Positions 1-12,129 of a DNA stretch of 64,000 bases are shown here, in pieces. Origin of the DNA: Spironucleus salmonicida (Eukaryota; Fornicata; Diplomonadida; Hexamitidae); the NCBI GenBank assembly GCA_000497125.2, contig CM035317.1, forward strand, positions 1,080,001 through 1,144,000, written 5' to 3'. The translations under genes were made by a program, and so were the position numbers. Every line of letters starts with the position of its first letter. Within the stretch, counting starts at the first letter, position 1. The notes beneath the pieces are model-generated. The model was not told the origin of the DNA, ran no database searches, and saw only the letters and a list, made by a program, of their open reading frames with translations.

Positions 1-20
1 ATAGATTTTTAAGCAATCCT

Positions 21-530
21 ATGTTAGCAAAATTTGACCTTGGTACAAGCACTGTAATGTCGTACTTGCTTAATATAACACTTTTCCCTATCGCAGTCGA
101 AGGCCAAATTCTAGTGGTAAATTAGCTTGCACCTGACCACTCGGAGTTCGTTGTTCCAGAGCCATCCAAGTCTGAAGAGTAGACTGTTGAGGATGCCTCC
201 ATATCGCAATACCATACGTTATGCCAAGCTGCAAAGGACAAGTATAGAAACGAGCTCTCTGATGACTAAGTGCAGTTCATGCAAAAGAACGTAAATGGGG
301 TTTTTGATGCAGCATGCGCGTTACTATAATTTGATGATGGATTTTTTGCATTTAACGTAAAATATTTATCCTAAAGGCCTGATACGAGAGTTTATAGAAC
401 ATTTTTTAAGGATGATTGTTTCGAAATTATTTAAAAATCCACACGGTTATTACTGGATACGTTTTCACAGCTGAATGCTGTTATAGTGGCCATCGAGGAT
501 GGCGTCGTCCACGTGATAATTCTTGAGTGA
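21..530 (+). CDS. hypothetical protein, possibly 5'-partial
   Basis: With TAA/TAG read as Gln there is a 169-residue frame from the ATG at 21 to a TGA at 528-530, containing several in-frame TAA/TAG codons. The frame is also open from position 3 to the ATG, so the true start may lie outside the window. The protein is mixed alpha/beta in character, with an acidic Ser/Glu stretch around residues 45-60 and no clear signal peptide or membrane segment. I do not recognise the family. Codon use and composition look coding rather than random AT-rich DNA, but open frames of this length can arise by chance when only TGA terminates. Confidence 0.45.
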
Positions 531-2259
531 AAGTGAGGGTTCATTGGTTCTACTGCTTGAGGTCGCTGCATGGGGAAACGGGTGGGCTAAATAACTGCTT
601 ATTTATATTAACTGTTTCATATATATCATATTCTAGAAATCTCAACGGATTCCTTAAGCTTGAAATTAGCTATTCCAAATGAGTAAGGTTTTAAGAATAG
701 GTCGAACCTCTGTAAGGCATCTCAGTGTTCAGATAATTTTTAAATATTCTGGCTACATGATATTTTACAGGAATTACTTTGCTTCAGCGCTTCAATTGCT
801 AAATATTGGATGCAGTATTTGAGGTCAATTGTGATCGTTGTTTATAATTATGAATATACTTGGTCGAGTGTGTGAAGAATTTATATGTACTAGCCTTTTG
901 GCGGCCTAAGATGGCGCATATTTCCATTATAGACGTCGCGAAAGTTTGTTCGTTTCCGTTTCAAGCTCATTTACAATTTTAACTCAAATTGCAGATCAAG
1001 TGATAAAAGACAGTCTGGTCCGGCAAACCGGTAGGAATTACAATATAGATACCCAAAATAGGTTAACGTACGGTTTATGTTGTTTTGAAAGATGGAATTA
1101 CTGTGCTGAAATTCTAGCTTCATGTATTACTCTATGAGTAATAACAGAGCGGTATGGCACTTTTATGCTGGACCAGTAGCGCATATGCAAATTTAAAAAA
1201 TTGAGGATAGGGTTACTGAATGTGAAGCTTACTATATATTGGTGCCTGCAATTTCCATTAAAAGCAGTAGTGACTTAACACAATAGTTTATTTGGTTCAT
1301 TAAAATGGTAGTAAATGCACCAGACTAGCATATGGCGGGATTTATGGTACATTAATAATGAAACAAAATAGCTGCAGTTTTCGCTATTACTCGTGATCTT
1401 CGTACCTAACAATATCAAGTTATCGATCTTCTTTATATTTATTGGTTGAGGATGGTCATCACTTCTAGGTTAAATTTAATAATCAATATTATGATTAGGT
1501 AATATTACTTTGACCGATAAATATAGCTGGATATGCATCGTAATCCTTATATTATTATCATACGAACTATTTACCAACAGGTAGTTGCTTGCTAATAGAA
1601 CAGAAAAATTATTTCTAGTGTCAGTAACTTGTTTTCGTATGCTAGTGTTGTGATAGTGTATGGAGTTAAGATAATGACTAAACACGGTACTTATTATTAT
1701 AAGATTACAATTCCTAGCATTTTTACTTTCTAGAGTCTCTCTACACTCTGGAGGTAAAACCGATATACAAGACGTACAATCTGAATTCCCTAACTATATT
1801 TGATACTTAGTGCAACTGAAAAGATCATTTTGCGATCGTTAACTACTCATGGTATAACTAAAGTAAACACGGAGTTTCACAGCGGTCTGATTGCTGTTAG
1901 GGTACTTATAACTGCAGTAGTAAATAATAATACAAGTCTCAGATGATTATATTCATTTAACTAAATTCCCATCATATGGGAAGAAGAATGGAGTTGGAAA
2001 ACCTCGTAAAGTAACAGGATATTACAGCAATAATCTGCAAAGTGCGAAACCCATCATTATTACTAAATCAAATAGCCGCATACTGCGTGCAGAAAATAGT
2101 ACAATATACAGCATCAAGCTTGAGCAGCTGGTAGCTCATGAGACTTGTGATATGGCCCATGTGCAACCAAAGATTTACTTGATGGTTCTTAATAAAATTA
2201 TAGATCGCACTCATTTAAAATGCTGAATGCAAACACATTAAATGCCGTAATAATTTATA
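531..2259. other. no convincing gene
   Basis: This stretch is less AT-rich than the DNA from 3.4 to 5.6 kb. With TGA as sole stop it has several moderately long open frames on both strands, for example on the minus strand around 1100-1690 and on the plus strand around 900-1137. None has a good start context, a recognisable motif or a protein-like composition, so I call none of them. Decayed coding sequence remains possible. Confidence 0.4.
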
Positions 2260-3069
2260 TCAAGATATCCAGTGATATTTTACTTATTTATAGTATAGTG
2301 CATCAACTTCGAATAATAAGATATTCTCATGCTGCAAAAATAGTTCTGAAGGGTCCTTAGGGTCTCTAGGGTATTCCACAACTTTCTTGGTTCCAACAAT
2401 AGCCATCATTACCACAAGATGGTTGAATGCGAATATTTCCATCACAAGTTATTACCTTGTGGGCGCATCTAGCTCACAAAAAATCACTACCAACCCGGCC
2501 AAGCCTAAAACGCTAGAAAACATTCCAAGAAAAACTTCCCAGTTCACCGTATGCCCACAAAAACACTCCACACAAAACCCCACTCCAACACTGATAACAA
2601 AAAACACACAACTGCTCATCTCTCGGTCCCCATTTTCACGGAACGCCCTTCACGGCTATTTACCTGCCCGTTAAATATACTTACCCCATCTACACCTAAA
2701 AACACATCCAGCGATGCCTTATCGATGCCACCCGCTCCATATACCATAAATTCTGCACAAATTCCTATCCATACATCGCGCAAGCTGCATTTTCAGCATC
2801 ATGCCCAATTTCTTACCCCGTTCCACGACCTTGATTAATTTATCCGCGCAACTTGAAGCGAACTCACTGAAACGTATTCAGACAAACAGCAGCTGAAAAT
2901 GACACAATTAGAGCCGAATTTTAGTGTGCGGAAACCCGAATTCTTATAATCCTGCGACCACCGCCTCATCGCGAAATTCCAGTCCTTTCCAGCAAATCGC
3001 AATTTCGCGTCCGTAAAATTTGGCGGTGCCAGTTCACGCAGGGTTTTGGTGGGGGGAGAAATTCAGAGA
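2260..3069 (-). pseudogene. frameshifted multi-pass membrane protein remnant
   Basis: Reading the minus strand, protein-like sequence continues across the whole interval but changes frame at least three times. The upstream part (about 3068-2830) gives a charged soluble stretch with the run FAGKDWNFAMRRWSQ. Next come a lysine-rich stretch and a Gly/Asp-rich stretch. The last part is a 119-codon frame, ATG at 2619 to TGA at 2260, with two strongly hydrophobic segments and the run KVVEYPRDPKDPSELF. At 2617-2619 the TGA of one frame overlaps the ATG of the next. The best reading is one former multi-pass membrane protein broken by indels, or read errors in the assembly. An intact short gene made of the last 119 codons is the alternative. 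Confidence 0.5.
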
Positions 3070-5227
3070 AATTCGATATATGCTAATCAGGTTATTAGCG
3101 ATTTTGCGTATTTTTAGTGCGAAAATGACGAAAAATGGTTCAGTTTAGTGGAAAGAGATGTGAGGGCTTAGAAAGGCGCTGTGTTGATTTTTGGGAAGTT
3201 TCTAGGCGTGTGCAGGCTAAAATGAGCGTTTTTGCTCGAGTTTCCGCGGAAAAGGTGCGGCAGGCGTATAATAATGAGATTTACCGTTAAAAAAATTGAT
3301 GTAAAGTAAAACCGTAGTAGATGAAATGTTGGTAATGGGGGATGGAGATGGGTAAATTGTGTCATTTTTAGGTGTATTGAGTAATAGCGTTTCTGTGTTT
3401 AAAGTAATGGAAGTAAGAACTCATTATATTGCATAAATTAATCTTTTAGCCATTTTAGAAGCGTGTAAAAGTTAATAAATGATAAAAATAGAATAAAAAA
3501 GCTGTAATAAAGAATAAAATAATTTTCTGTTACAAATGCAAAAAATATAATTTATGTGTGTATACTGAATGTTTTGCTTGTATTTCTTAGCTTAAAATAT
3601 AAAGATAGTAATTATTATGAGTATAATGTATGATTTAGTAAATTAGGGACGGGTGACTAAAATTTCGACAATATATTATTTAGACCGCAAAGATTTTATT
3701 TTGTTAAATAGAAAAATGATTATATAAGCTTAATATAGTTAATTTAGGTATTATATTAGAAAATAATATCAAAACTATATTCAATAAATTTATTCTGCTA
3801 AGAAGATGTTTAAAATTGTTAATGCTAGAATAATCTAGGAACCTTGTTTATTTATCAGAAATTCAAGTGTACATATAATTAATAAATGTTAAGCTGCTAA
3901 TAGTCAGCTAATTTAGAGTTATACTATGATAATAAGAAAATATACCTAAAGCTAGTAAGTTTTTTGTCAATAATTAATTTGTGGTAAATTTATATTAATC
4001 CTGCATAAAGTGGACTAAAGTATTCGATTTTTGATAAAAACTATTTTAATCGGTTAGTACATCTATAATATATTGTATTATCAGTATAATATGAAGGTTT
4101 GTATAAATAATAAGATTATTTATACATTATAATATAGTAAAATTAATGATGTTAGATGTTTTCCAATTTGACTTCATGTTGACTTTTATATTTGAGTTAA
4201 TGAAAATTAATTAAATATAGTATCAGCACTATTATACAGAATAAATTTACGAATTTTTTCACAAATATATAAAAATCGATTTTAAAATATTAATCTTTAT
4301 TTCTATATTATATAACAATATAAATATAAAGTCAAATAATATTACTTATATAATGTGTTATTATCTTTCATTCTATTATAAAACGATATTATTATGTTAT
4401 TATTCCAGTTAATAAATTCTTTGATATTTGTAGAGATTGCACAATTCACTAATTTCTTCAATTAATCTTTTAAAAAATTATAAAAAGTTTATTTTATTTA
4501 TATTGTAATTCGTTTTTCTTTTTAGTGTGATTGTATTGTATATCATTTATTTCATTGTTATAGTATTAATTAGATTTAACATAGTAAAAAAGTTATGCTA
4601 ATAATAAAAATGTTATGATACATACTAGTATTATAAATAATATAATATTAGATAAACAAATTTAAAAGAATATATCGATATTAATTGGTAGATATTTAGC
4701 GCTGAACATCTTAGTCTTGTTTTTTCATCATAAAATTATTTGAAAAAATATATTATTAATTCATATAATTAAAAATTATATATTTGTTTCTAAAAGATTT
4801 TTTAAAATTATTTACTTTAAAAATCTTAAAATTTTAGTAATACTAACACATTAAAACTATAAATAAGAATAGTACTAATGAACAAGTAGCTTAACTATTA
4901 CTAATTAATTTATATTTATCTCCTAATTATAAAAAATCGATTGTAATTAATTCCTGAGTAATCTTTCTGTATCTATCTATATTTACTAGCTTTGTAATTG
5001 TTATTTTTTAAGATTTACTTTTATGTGAAAAACAAATAAAAATATTATTTTTAATCGATTGTCATTATTAGGCTGCTTCAATATCTTCTATATTTATATC
5101 CTTTGTTAGCTTAATATTTAATAGTAATTGATAACATATTTTAATGGATAATATACAGTAATTAATAGTAATAAAACGATTCTTTTCCTAAATTTCCACT
5201 ATAAAACATTGTAAAATAAATTAAACT
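3070..5227. other. AT-rich intergenic DNA
   Basis: Very AT-rich, with short A and T runs and no coding-like composition on either strand. The first 300 bases (to about 3370) are less AT-rich and may be a leader or remnant of the broken gene just downstream on the minus strand. I see no RNA gene here. Confidence 0.5.
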
Positions 5228-5537
5228 TCAATCACCGCACTCAAAATCCTCAGAACCATCTGTAAATGCATAAGTAACATCATTAGGCGTCCAAACTTAT
5301 TCTATTGTAGAGTCGCTTCCTATGTCTAAATCAAATAATTAAAGCTACTAGCAAGAAATCACAGGAATAAGAATTCCTCCAAAACTATCCTATATAAAGT
5401 TAAAATCAGTCATTTAACTAGATTTAATTAGCTACAATGATCGACTGTTCACCATCTGTTGTTTCAAGCGCTTCATTTTTCAAACGGAAAAGAGTACAAT
5501 CAATAAAATTCTGTATATAGGATTTTCTATTGTGTTT
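5228..5537 (-). pseudogene. short frameshifted coding remnant
   Basis: On the minus strand two adjacent frames both look coding. The upstream one includes LKNEALETTDGEQ and meets a TGA. The other, ending at a TGA at 5228-5230, includes the acidic tail FTDGSEDFECGD. A one-base shift near 5415 would join them into one acidic protein of about 100 residues. I do not recognise the family. It may be a decayed gene or an assembly indel. Confidence 0.3.
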
Positions 5538-5673
5538 AATTTTCAAATGTCAACTGTTTATTCTATATGAATTTATGTATAATTTTAGTTCGCTCCATTT
5601 TAAACTATAAATATACTATTATATCATTTAATTGAATTAATATAATTTTCACTCCAATCACTTCAAAAATTGA

Positions 5674-6321
5674 ATGGCGTTCAACTTTTCAGCACAGCCA
5701 ACCTCCGCATTTGCCCCACAACCCACTGCAAGAGGTAACACCATCCAGCTTAATACCGGAAATTCTACACTGGCGGCCTAACCTATTTCTCGCTCAATTC
5801 CCACATTCGGCGTGAAACCCTCAATGTCAAGTTTCGCTACCTAGAAAATAGACGCGCAGTTGGAGCCAAAATCATTATTTGATAACCTGCTGGTCCGCCT
5901 GGCGCCTTACAAACAACCTGCAAAAGAGCTCCTTAGAGAGCTCCAAATTCACGACTCGTTCGCGGAGCCGCAGCTACCTTCGCGTTTTAGCTCGTCGTTC
6001 CAGACGTAGCCAGCCCTGCACGCCATCCAGAAGTCTGATAAAGTGATGTTAAAGCTCAGCTCAGAGCATGGATCCGTGGAATTCATTGATCCCTTGACCG
6101 TTAAGGAGCTTCCCGACGATCTTGATACAATCATCATGATACAACCCGGTCAGGTGACCGTGAACGTCCCTAATGCCTGCATCTGCACTCTCAGCAACAT
6201 CGCCGCGGAGGGTAGCAATACTACCGAACGGGCATCCTACATGGCACAGCTTTCAATATAAAACGGTGTTGAATTCGTCTAGTATTTTGATGAGAGCGGG
6301 TTGTGGGTGTTCAGGAAGTGA
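5674..6321 (+). CDS. Nup98-type autoproteolytic-domain protein
   Basis: 215 codons with TAA/TAG as Gln, TGA at 6319-6321. The C-terminal half (about residues 125-215) matches the Nup98/Nup145 C-terminal domain pattern: GSVEFIDPLTVKELPDDLD, a following hydrophobic strand, and near the end GVEFVQYFDESGLWVFRK, corresponding to the family's GAxFxxYxxxTGxWxF ending. In Nup98 this domain docks the nucleoporin at the pore and cleaves itself just after that ending. Here the protein stops almost exactly where cleavage would occur, and the N-terminus has only a few Phe-Gly-like elements in place of a long FG-repeat region. It is therefore a minimal relative with a probable nuclear pore role. A pyrimidine motif (CACTCCAATCACTTC) precedes the start. 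Confidence 0.6.
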
Positions 6322-7145
6322 TATTATGTAATATGTGTTTAAAATTCCAGTGGAACAGAATAATATAACTTATTATTATATATAAATTTATATATGTAAA
6401 CACTGATATGGATAATATTTAAACATTTTTACAAGTATTCTTGTATGTGAACTTTAAATTAACGATTGATAACCATTTATAGTTTATTAAACGTCCCTTA
6501 GTCTAGTTGTAGAGACAAAATAGCCTGTTTTTAATGGTACATTTTTAACAGATTATGCATTTAAAATATGGCTTAATTCAACCTTTTATCACTGTAATCA
6601 CTAAAGGCGGCAAATGATTAGTTGTTACCTGTTATTTTGTTTGAATTAAAAATATATGTTTTAGTCTACATTTTTCGTTGATAGTTCGCACAATATACTA
6701 ATAATTATTATAAAATAATTACTTTTGCATGTAAAGTATTCCCGATCGAAAATCTTTATTATTAAATAATACTTTACGATTTATACCAATTAACATTAAA
6801 ATTATTTATGTTATCTAATAAATTAAAAACATATATTTTTCGATAAACTTATTCTTCCTACAATAATTTATGATAATAAATTTTTTCTTCTCTAATTTTA
6901 CTTAACTGATACCAATATATTAACATATATTATAGATTATTTTAGCAAGAAAAATCGACAGCTATTAACTTTTACAATATTTTATAAATCATATTTTCCC
7001 ACATTACAAAATCTTTATACAAATCTATTAATATATACTCTGAATCCATATAATTATATCTTTATATTTTTACTGTAAAAGGAAGTAATTACTTCGCTAT
7101 ATTCTTCAATATTCATTATTATCAGTTTACTCTACTTCTGTAAAA
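6322..7145. other. AT-rich spacer; 3' third duplicated upstream of the second surface-protein gene
   Basis: AT-rich. From about 6885 to the start codon at 7146 the sequence is clearly related to 21770-22022, upstream of the paralogous gene, so the promoter region was duplicated with the gene. The last 20 bases (TTTACTCTACTTCTGTAAAA) are nearly identical in the two copies and probably hold the transcription start. Confidence 0.55.
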
Positions 7146-8924
7146 ATGTCGAGCTCGTGTACTGCTGAAGATTTAACAACCTGTGACGAAAAATTCTTCT
7201 GTCTTATCGCCGGTGAAGAAGCAGATAAGACCTATACTTGTACCGCCTGTGCTTCCCCATGCGAAAATTGCGAAACTGCTGCTACCACCTGCACAAGCTG
7301 CATCAATGGTTTCAAGGAACCAGTTAATAACGTATGCACAGAGTGCAAAGATGCATTTTTCCCTTCAGGTGAAACTCCTCCTACCACGTGCACCGCCTGC
7401 GACGCGAAATGCGCAACCTGCACAGGAGTTGAGGCCACCTCCTGTTAAACCTGCACAAACGGTAATTCGTTAACTGGAACTACCTGTTCCGCCTGTGTTT
7501 CAGGAGAAACCATGAAGTGCACCTGTGGCTCCGCTACTAACTGCTCGACTTGCGATTCCACTGATATGACAAAATGCGCCGTCTGCGCGAATGGCAATTT
7601 CATTTCTGAGAATGTCTGCACAGAGTGCGTAGCTGATCAGCCCACCTCTTGCGCGTGCGGTACCGCAGTTAACTGCGCAACCTGCGCCGATAACATGAAA
7701 TCTTGCGCTAGCTGCAACGGTAACTATGACTTTTCTGCAGATACTCCTTGCTCGAAATGCAAGGCCAAGTTCTTCGAGAGCGAAACCGAAGGAACTAAAA
7801 CCTGCGAAGCCTGCGACGCGAATTGCGAAAATTGTGAGATTTCTGCGACGGCCTGCACGAGCTGTCCCGTTGGTTCTGGGCTCAAAGAGAAAATATGCAA
7901 AAAGTGCTCTGCGAACTGCGTGGAATGTGGTGCGGACTCTGATGTCTGCACATAGTGCGATGATAGCTCAGCTCTAAGCGAAGGTGCGTGCATCAAAAAC
8001 TGCACCAATGACACTGACTGCATCGCCAACCAAATCTGCGACACCACCTGCTAGGACTGCACCAGCAACTGCGCAACGTGCGAGGGGGCCGTCACAACCT
8101 GCAAAACCTGCCTCCCTGAATTCGGAATCAAAGACTTGACCACGTGCGTAGCTTGCACTGAAAACTGCGCAGCTTGCGCAATGGACTCAACGGTATGCAC
8201 AGAATGCAAAAATGGCAATATCTTGAATACAAATGTTTGTACTGCCTGCACGGAAAACATGGAAACCCAGTGCAAATGCGGCGAGCTGATCAACTGCGCC
8301 ACGTGCGATTCTGCCGATGCCAGCAAATGTAAGTCGTGCATTGCCAGTTACAAGGCTGGTACTGACGGTGCCTGCAATCTTTGCGCCGACGGCTACTTCA
8401 TGGATGGTGAAAAATGCGGTAAATGCGGCGAAAAATGCTCCAAATGTGAGAAAGACGCCAACACGTGTACTGTATGTGCGGAAGCTTATGTAATGAGCAT
8501 AAATCAGACCTGTGAAGCAAAATGCGGCTCCCTAAATGAGAACTAAGCCTGTGTTGATGGAAAGGCGGTTGATTGCGGTGCTGAAGGCCAAATTACTGGT
8601 TGCAAGTGCGGTGCCGCGATAAACTGCTTTGAGTGCGATAAGTCAACGCCATAAGCTTGTGGCAGCTGCCTTGTTGCGTACAATTTTGAGAATTCTGTTT
8701 GCAGTTCGTGCAAAGACCTAGTTAGTACGCCTATAGGCGAATTTTGTATACTTTTATAACCTGAAGCCGAAAAATCTAGCAACAAAATCTCTGGAGGTGC
8801 CATTGCAGGTATAGTCATCGCAGTTATTGTGGTAGTCGCTGCTATCGGTGGCGGTGTCTTCTGGTACATGAAAAAGTCCAAAGCTTCGTCTACCTCGAGC
8901 AGATCCGATGCTGCTATGCAATGA
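7146..8924 (+). CDS. cysteine-rich surface membrane protein (VSP/CRMP-like), copy 1
   Basis: 592 residues when TAA/TAG are read as Gln; stop TGA at 8922-8924. Dense CxxC motifs in repeated units (CxxCxxxCxxC, CTSC, CKTC) run from about residue 5 to 540. A single membrane segment (about residues 550-575, [21 protein letters not shown]) and a short basic, Ser-rich tail ([11 protein letters not shown]) follow. This is the layout of diplomonad variant-specific or cysteine-rich membrane proteins, which coat the cell. I see no clear signal peptide: the start is MSSSCTAED, which fits the start shared with the second copy. It lacks the CRGKA tail typical of Giardia VSPs. The 3' end and about 676 bp downstream are nearly identical to copy 2. 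Confidence 0.85.
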
Positions 8925-9426
8925 TACAATTTAAAAATTCACTATTACTCACCCTTGAGTTCAGAGGTTGATCTTAAATTTGCGCAGTTTCAACGGATTA
9001 ACGGTATTCTAGACCAGCTGAGTATTGCAGAACTGAACATAATTCCTAGTATGCTGTATCAAATTAAAGTGCAGATGGAAGTAAAAATTTTAGGAGGTGC
9101 AATATATCGAATGACAGATTAGTTATATTTTGCTCTTTTATTGATGGTTGATATTGATCAATTCATGGACAAAATAGTAAATTTAGTGATGGAACTGAGT
9201 TACTTGGTATTATATAAATTGCACAGCGGCAGTTAAGGCTGAAACTGCTTCGCTAACCGTAGGTCAATTTTAATAAATGATACGCTGCTACTAAATTATG
9301 AGCAAATATTCCATATAAATAAGAATAGATTTTTCTAAAATAACTACTATCCAATTTGATTAATAATTAAAGATTAAAATTTTAACTATAAAGCAACAGT
9401 TAAGTTTAATATGTATTAAATCCATT

Positions 9427-9474
<48 letters not shown>

Positions 9475-9600
9475 TGTAAACTTACTGAATGTCAAAATAC
9501 ACAGTACAAATTATTAAAGCCTCTAAGGTATTTTACCATTACTATTTTGAGTAAGCTATATTTTAGAAGTCGAAACCAAATTTAAACAAGAATTTGCATA
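8925..9600 (+). repeat. downstream block duplicated at 24969-25620
   Basis: Almost identical to 24969-25620 downstream of the second surface-protein gene. The main difference is a longer AT dinucleotide run here. Identity ends exactly at 9600, where the mobile element begins, so the element inserted into this duplicated flank. The block is open in the frame of the upstream gene for 105 codons after its TGA (to TGA 9240-9242) but has no suitable start codon. Confidence 0.8.
9431..9471. repeat. AT dinucleotide microsatellite
   Basis: About 20 uninterrupted AT units. The matching place in the duplicate block (near 25474-25490) has only a short, interrupted run, so this one expanded, or the other contracted, after the duplication. 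Confidence 0.9.
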
Positions 9601-11464
9601 AGTAGTAAGTGACCCGTAGATAAAGTATGATTTCGTCATCTCCAATTTTACAAAAGGGAAGTCATGATTATGGTAGCAGCGCGTACATTAAAAGGATTTG
9701 AATGTTTTGAAACTGAAGTTGACAAGAGGCACACTTTTACTCTGTAGTATTTACTACTAGTATTATCTTATAAAATGTGGAACTGTTCGATTAACTACTT
9801 CAATTATGGTTACGCTCTCATTTTACCATTTATAATATAATAATTAATTGATCCTCGTCTATGTATTTATAAACCGGTTATAATAATTGTGTTGTTTATT
9901 TTTAATGAGTCTGCAGTATCTTAGTAATATTAATATTATACTTTATCTAGTACTTATATTAAACCATACTCTTGTTTAATTTACTTCCTATGTGTAACTA
10001 TTGTTGAATTCCTTTCCTATTCTTAAACATGCTTAAGATCTGCTTTCTCAGTAACTATTACAATATATTTAACTTTATACTTCCCACCAGGACTTAAAAA
10101 ATGAATTACAAATCGATGCAAGATCTTTTCTAAAATAATATGATGTATTACCCCTTCTTTCTTATATAACGTTATCTCTTGTTAAGCATTTGCTGTCTTC
10201 TAATACTTTAGCAATGTAAGGATCTTATTTATAAATAATACCTTTCTTATCGAATCCTACTGATACTTAATATTACACATCAGAATTATTAAGATGTTTT
10301 ACTATTACATGTGTAACCCATAATTTGCTGAGCATTTCTTTTGTGTATAAAATTATTTAGTGTTCCTCCTCCTAGCGTTAGAATATATTAACTAAATTTT
10401 ATACTCTACGCTCATGCAATACTTACTCCTATTATTTTTACTTTTTAAGAACGTCTAATTCCTCCAAAGTATTTATAATAATTCGCCATCTCCTTTCGAA
10501 TAGCTTCATAATTGTTTTCCTCTAGGTATTTTTATTATTATTCTATACTGTCTTTATTAGGACTAAACTCTTTGCCATATTCAAGTAAGAAGTCCATAAT
10601 AGTTGTTATAAAAGGCTGTCTTGTGGGTAACCTGTCAAGATTAAGTTAATTAGAAGTTTTACAACTTTTGAACAGTGTAATACAAACTTCTCATTATTTA
10701 AATTAACGCCATGATCGTTCGCTTAAATTCTAGCTAGTAATGTTTCGCTAACTGTGCCACTTTATTAAAAGATGGTCGTCAAATCATAATCTTTTATAAA
10801 ATTAACAATGTAGCATTCCCGGATAGAAAAGCTAATAGTACTAGAAACCGTCTAATAAAGTTAAGTTTACTCTTATAAATTAATATAAATTATAGCTGAT
10901 TTATAAAAGCAGTTACTAAGTATTCTTTCTAAGCGATTCTATGTTTCCTATTAGTTTAATGGATGGTAGGTTAAACCTGTTTCTGCTTGTACTTTCTTAG
11001 TAGTTATTTTGAATTTAGGAATTATTTTACCTTACACTCTTCCGGTTTGTGCATTAACTGAATGACAGATTGCAAAACAGTTCTACGTTTAATATAACAC
11101 TTATTATTCTATACTCTTCGTGCAATTCTTCATATATATTTTTAATGAACATCTACAGAAATGAGTTTATAAATATAATTCTTCATAAATCAAATTAAAT
11201 AGCTTGTTAAGTATCTAATATTATTAGTAGTATGCAATACGTACTAAAAGCAAAGACTTGTTAAAGTCATTTTCAAAATATACAATCCTTTTAGAGCCGT
11301 GTTGCTCCCGTAAAAGGCTTGAATGTTTTAAAAATAACTTTCCCAAGATTTATACCTTTAGTAAGTATTATATAATACTGCCAGTTCTATCCCATAGAAT
11401 CAAAAGTAGAATTGGTCTCTCTTAAGTTTTGAAAAATAGTGATCAACTCTTAAACTTAAAAAAA
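9601..11464 (+). repeat. left terminal inverted repeat of the element
   Basis: Matches the reverse complement of 18769-20632 over 1,864 bases with a few substitutions (for example around 10770) and no net length change. It ends in an A run where the two arms diverge. It carries the mirror image of the small gene at 19636-19821, at complement 10412-10597. Confidence 0.9.
10412..10597 (-). CDS. small hypothetical protein in left terminal repeat
   Basis: Mirror copy of the frame at 19636-19821: 61 residues, ATG at 10597 and TGA at 10412. Acidic, Gln/Tyr-rich N-terminal half followed by a basic tail. Function unknown. Confidence 0.35.
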
Positions 11465-12125
11465 CATTACTCTCAGATTCGAATTGATCAGCCTATGGTT
11501 TAAAATAGAATTCATTTTAATCAGATAAGACCAAAAAAGTAAAAGCATAAATTTGCTATTTTAAAAACATTTTTTTTAGTCTAATAAAATGGAACACAAC
11601 CACACAGCACTTGTATAATCAAACATTAAGGGTATTCTACAAAAGCTGCAGTAAGTTACATAACAATACGTCAAGAGGGAGTTATCTCTTTAAGAGTACT
11701 ACCAAAAATAATAGTAATACAAGTTATATATTCATCATATTAAATTATTGAAAAATAAACTAGTTCAAATATCAAAGGATAATTTAAATGATTCTTAAAC
11801 TAAACTATTAAAACAAGAAATTAATAAGATAAGGAAGATCTGATCGTAATAACAATCAGATAAAATTGATATAGATTAATACAAGAAATATTAAAAAGAT
11901 TACAAGCATATATCTATTTTAAAAGATTAAATAAAGTAGAACAATAATTAAATATCACTCATACTAGAAAAATAAATTTCATCTGTATATAAAAACAAAT
12001 AGATTAAATTATTAAGAACTAAAACAGAAAAGTATAATGAAATGATCAATAATCTAAACGATAGGGTTTAAGGAGTTGTCTCATAGAAAATAATTAGATA
12101 GTTGAATGACATAATTACTAAAATT
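11465..12125 (+). other. coding-like, unresolved DNA between left repeat and polymerase
   Basis: AT-rich, with overlapping TGA-free frames on the plus strand. One, near 12019-12220, is rich in Leu, Met, Gln and Asn and looks like a coiled coil (for example NEMINNLNDRVQGVV). Frames change too often to define a gene. It may encode a terminal-protein or N-terminal part of the polymerase gene, or a separate structural gene now broken. Confidence 0.3.
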
Positions 12126-12129
12126 AATT

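Noticed and set aside
946-1137. Short plus-strand frame
   Set aside because: Starts at TTG, no ATG in frame, no motif; expected by chance when only TGA terminates.
1476-1685. Minus-strand 69-codon frame
   Set aside because: Extends through TAA/TAG but composition is that of AT-rich noise and no start motif precedes it.
7724-8341. Minus-strand frames across the surface-protein genes
   Set aside because: Antisense of CxxC repeats; produces His/Gln/Val-rich repetitive sequence without a plausible start, and is repeated wherever the sense repeats occur.
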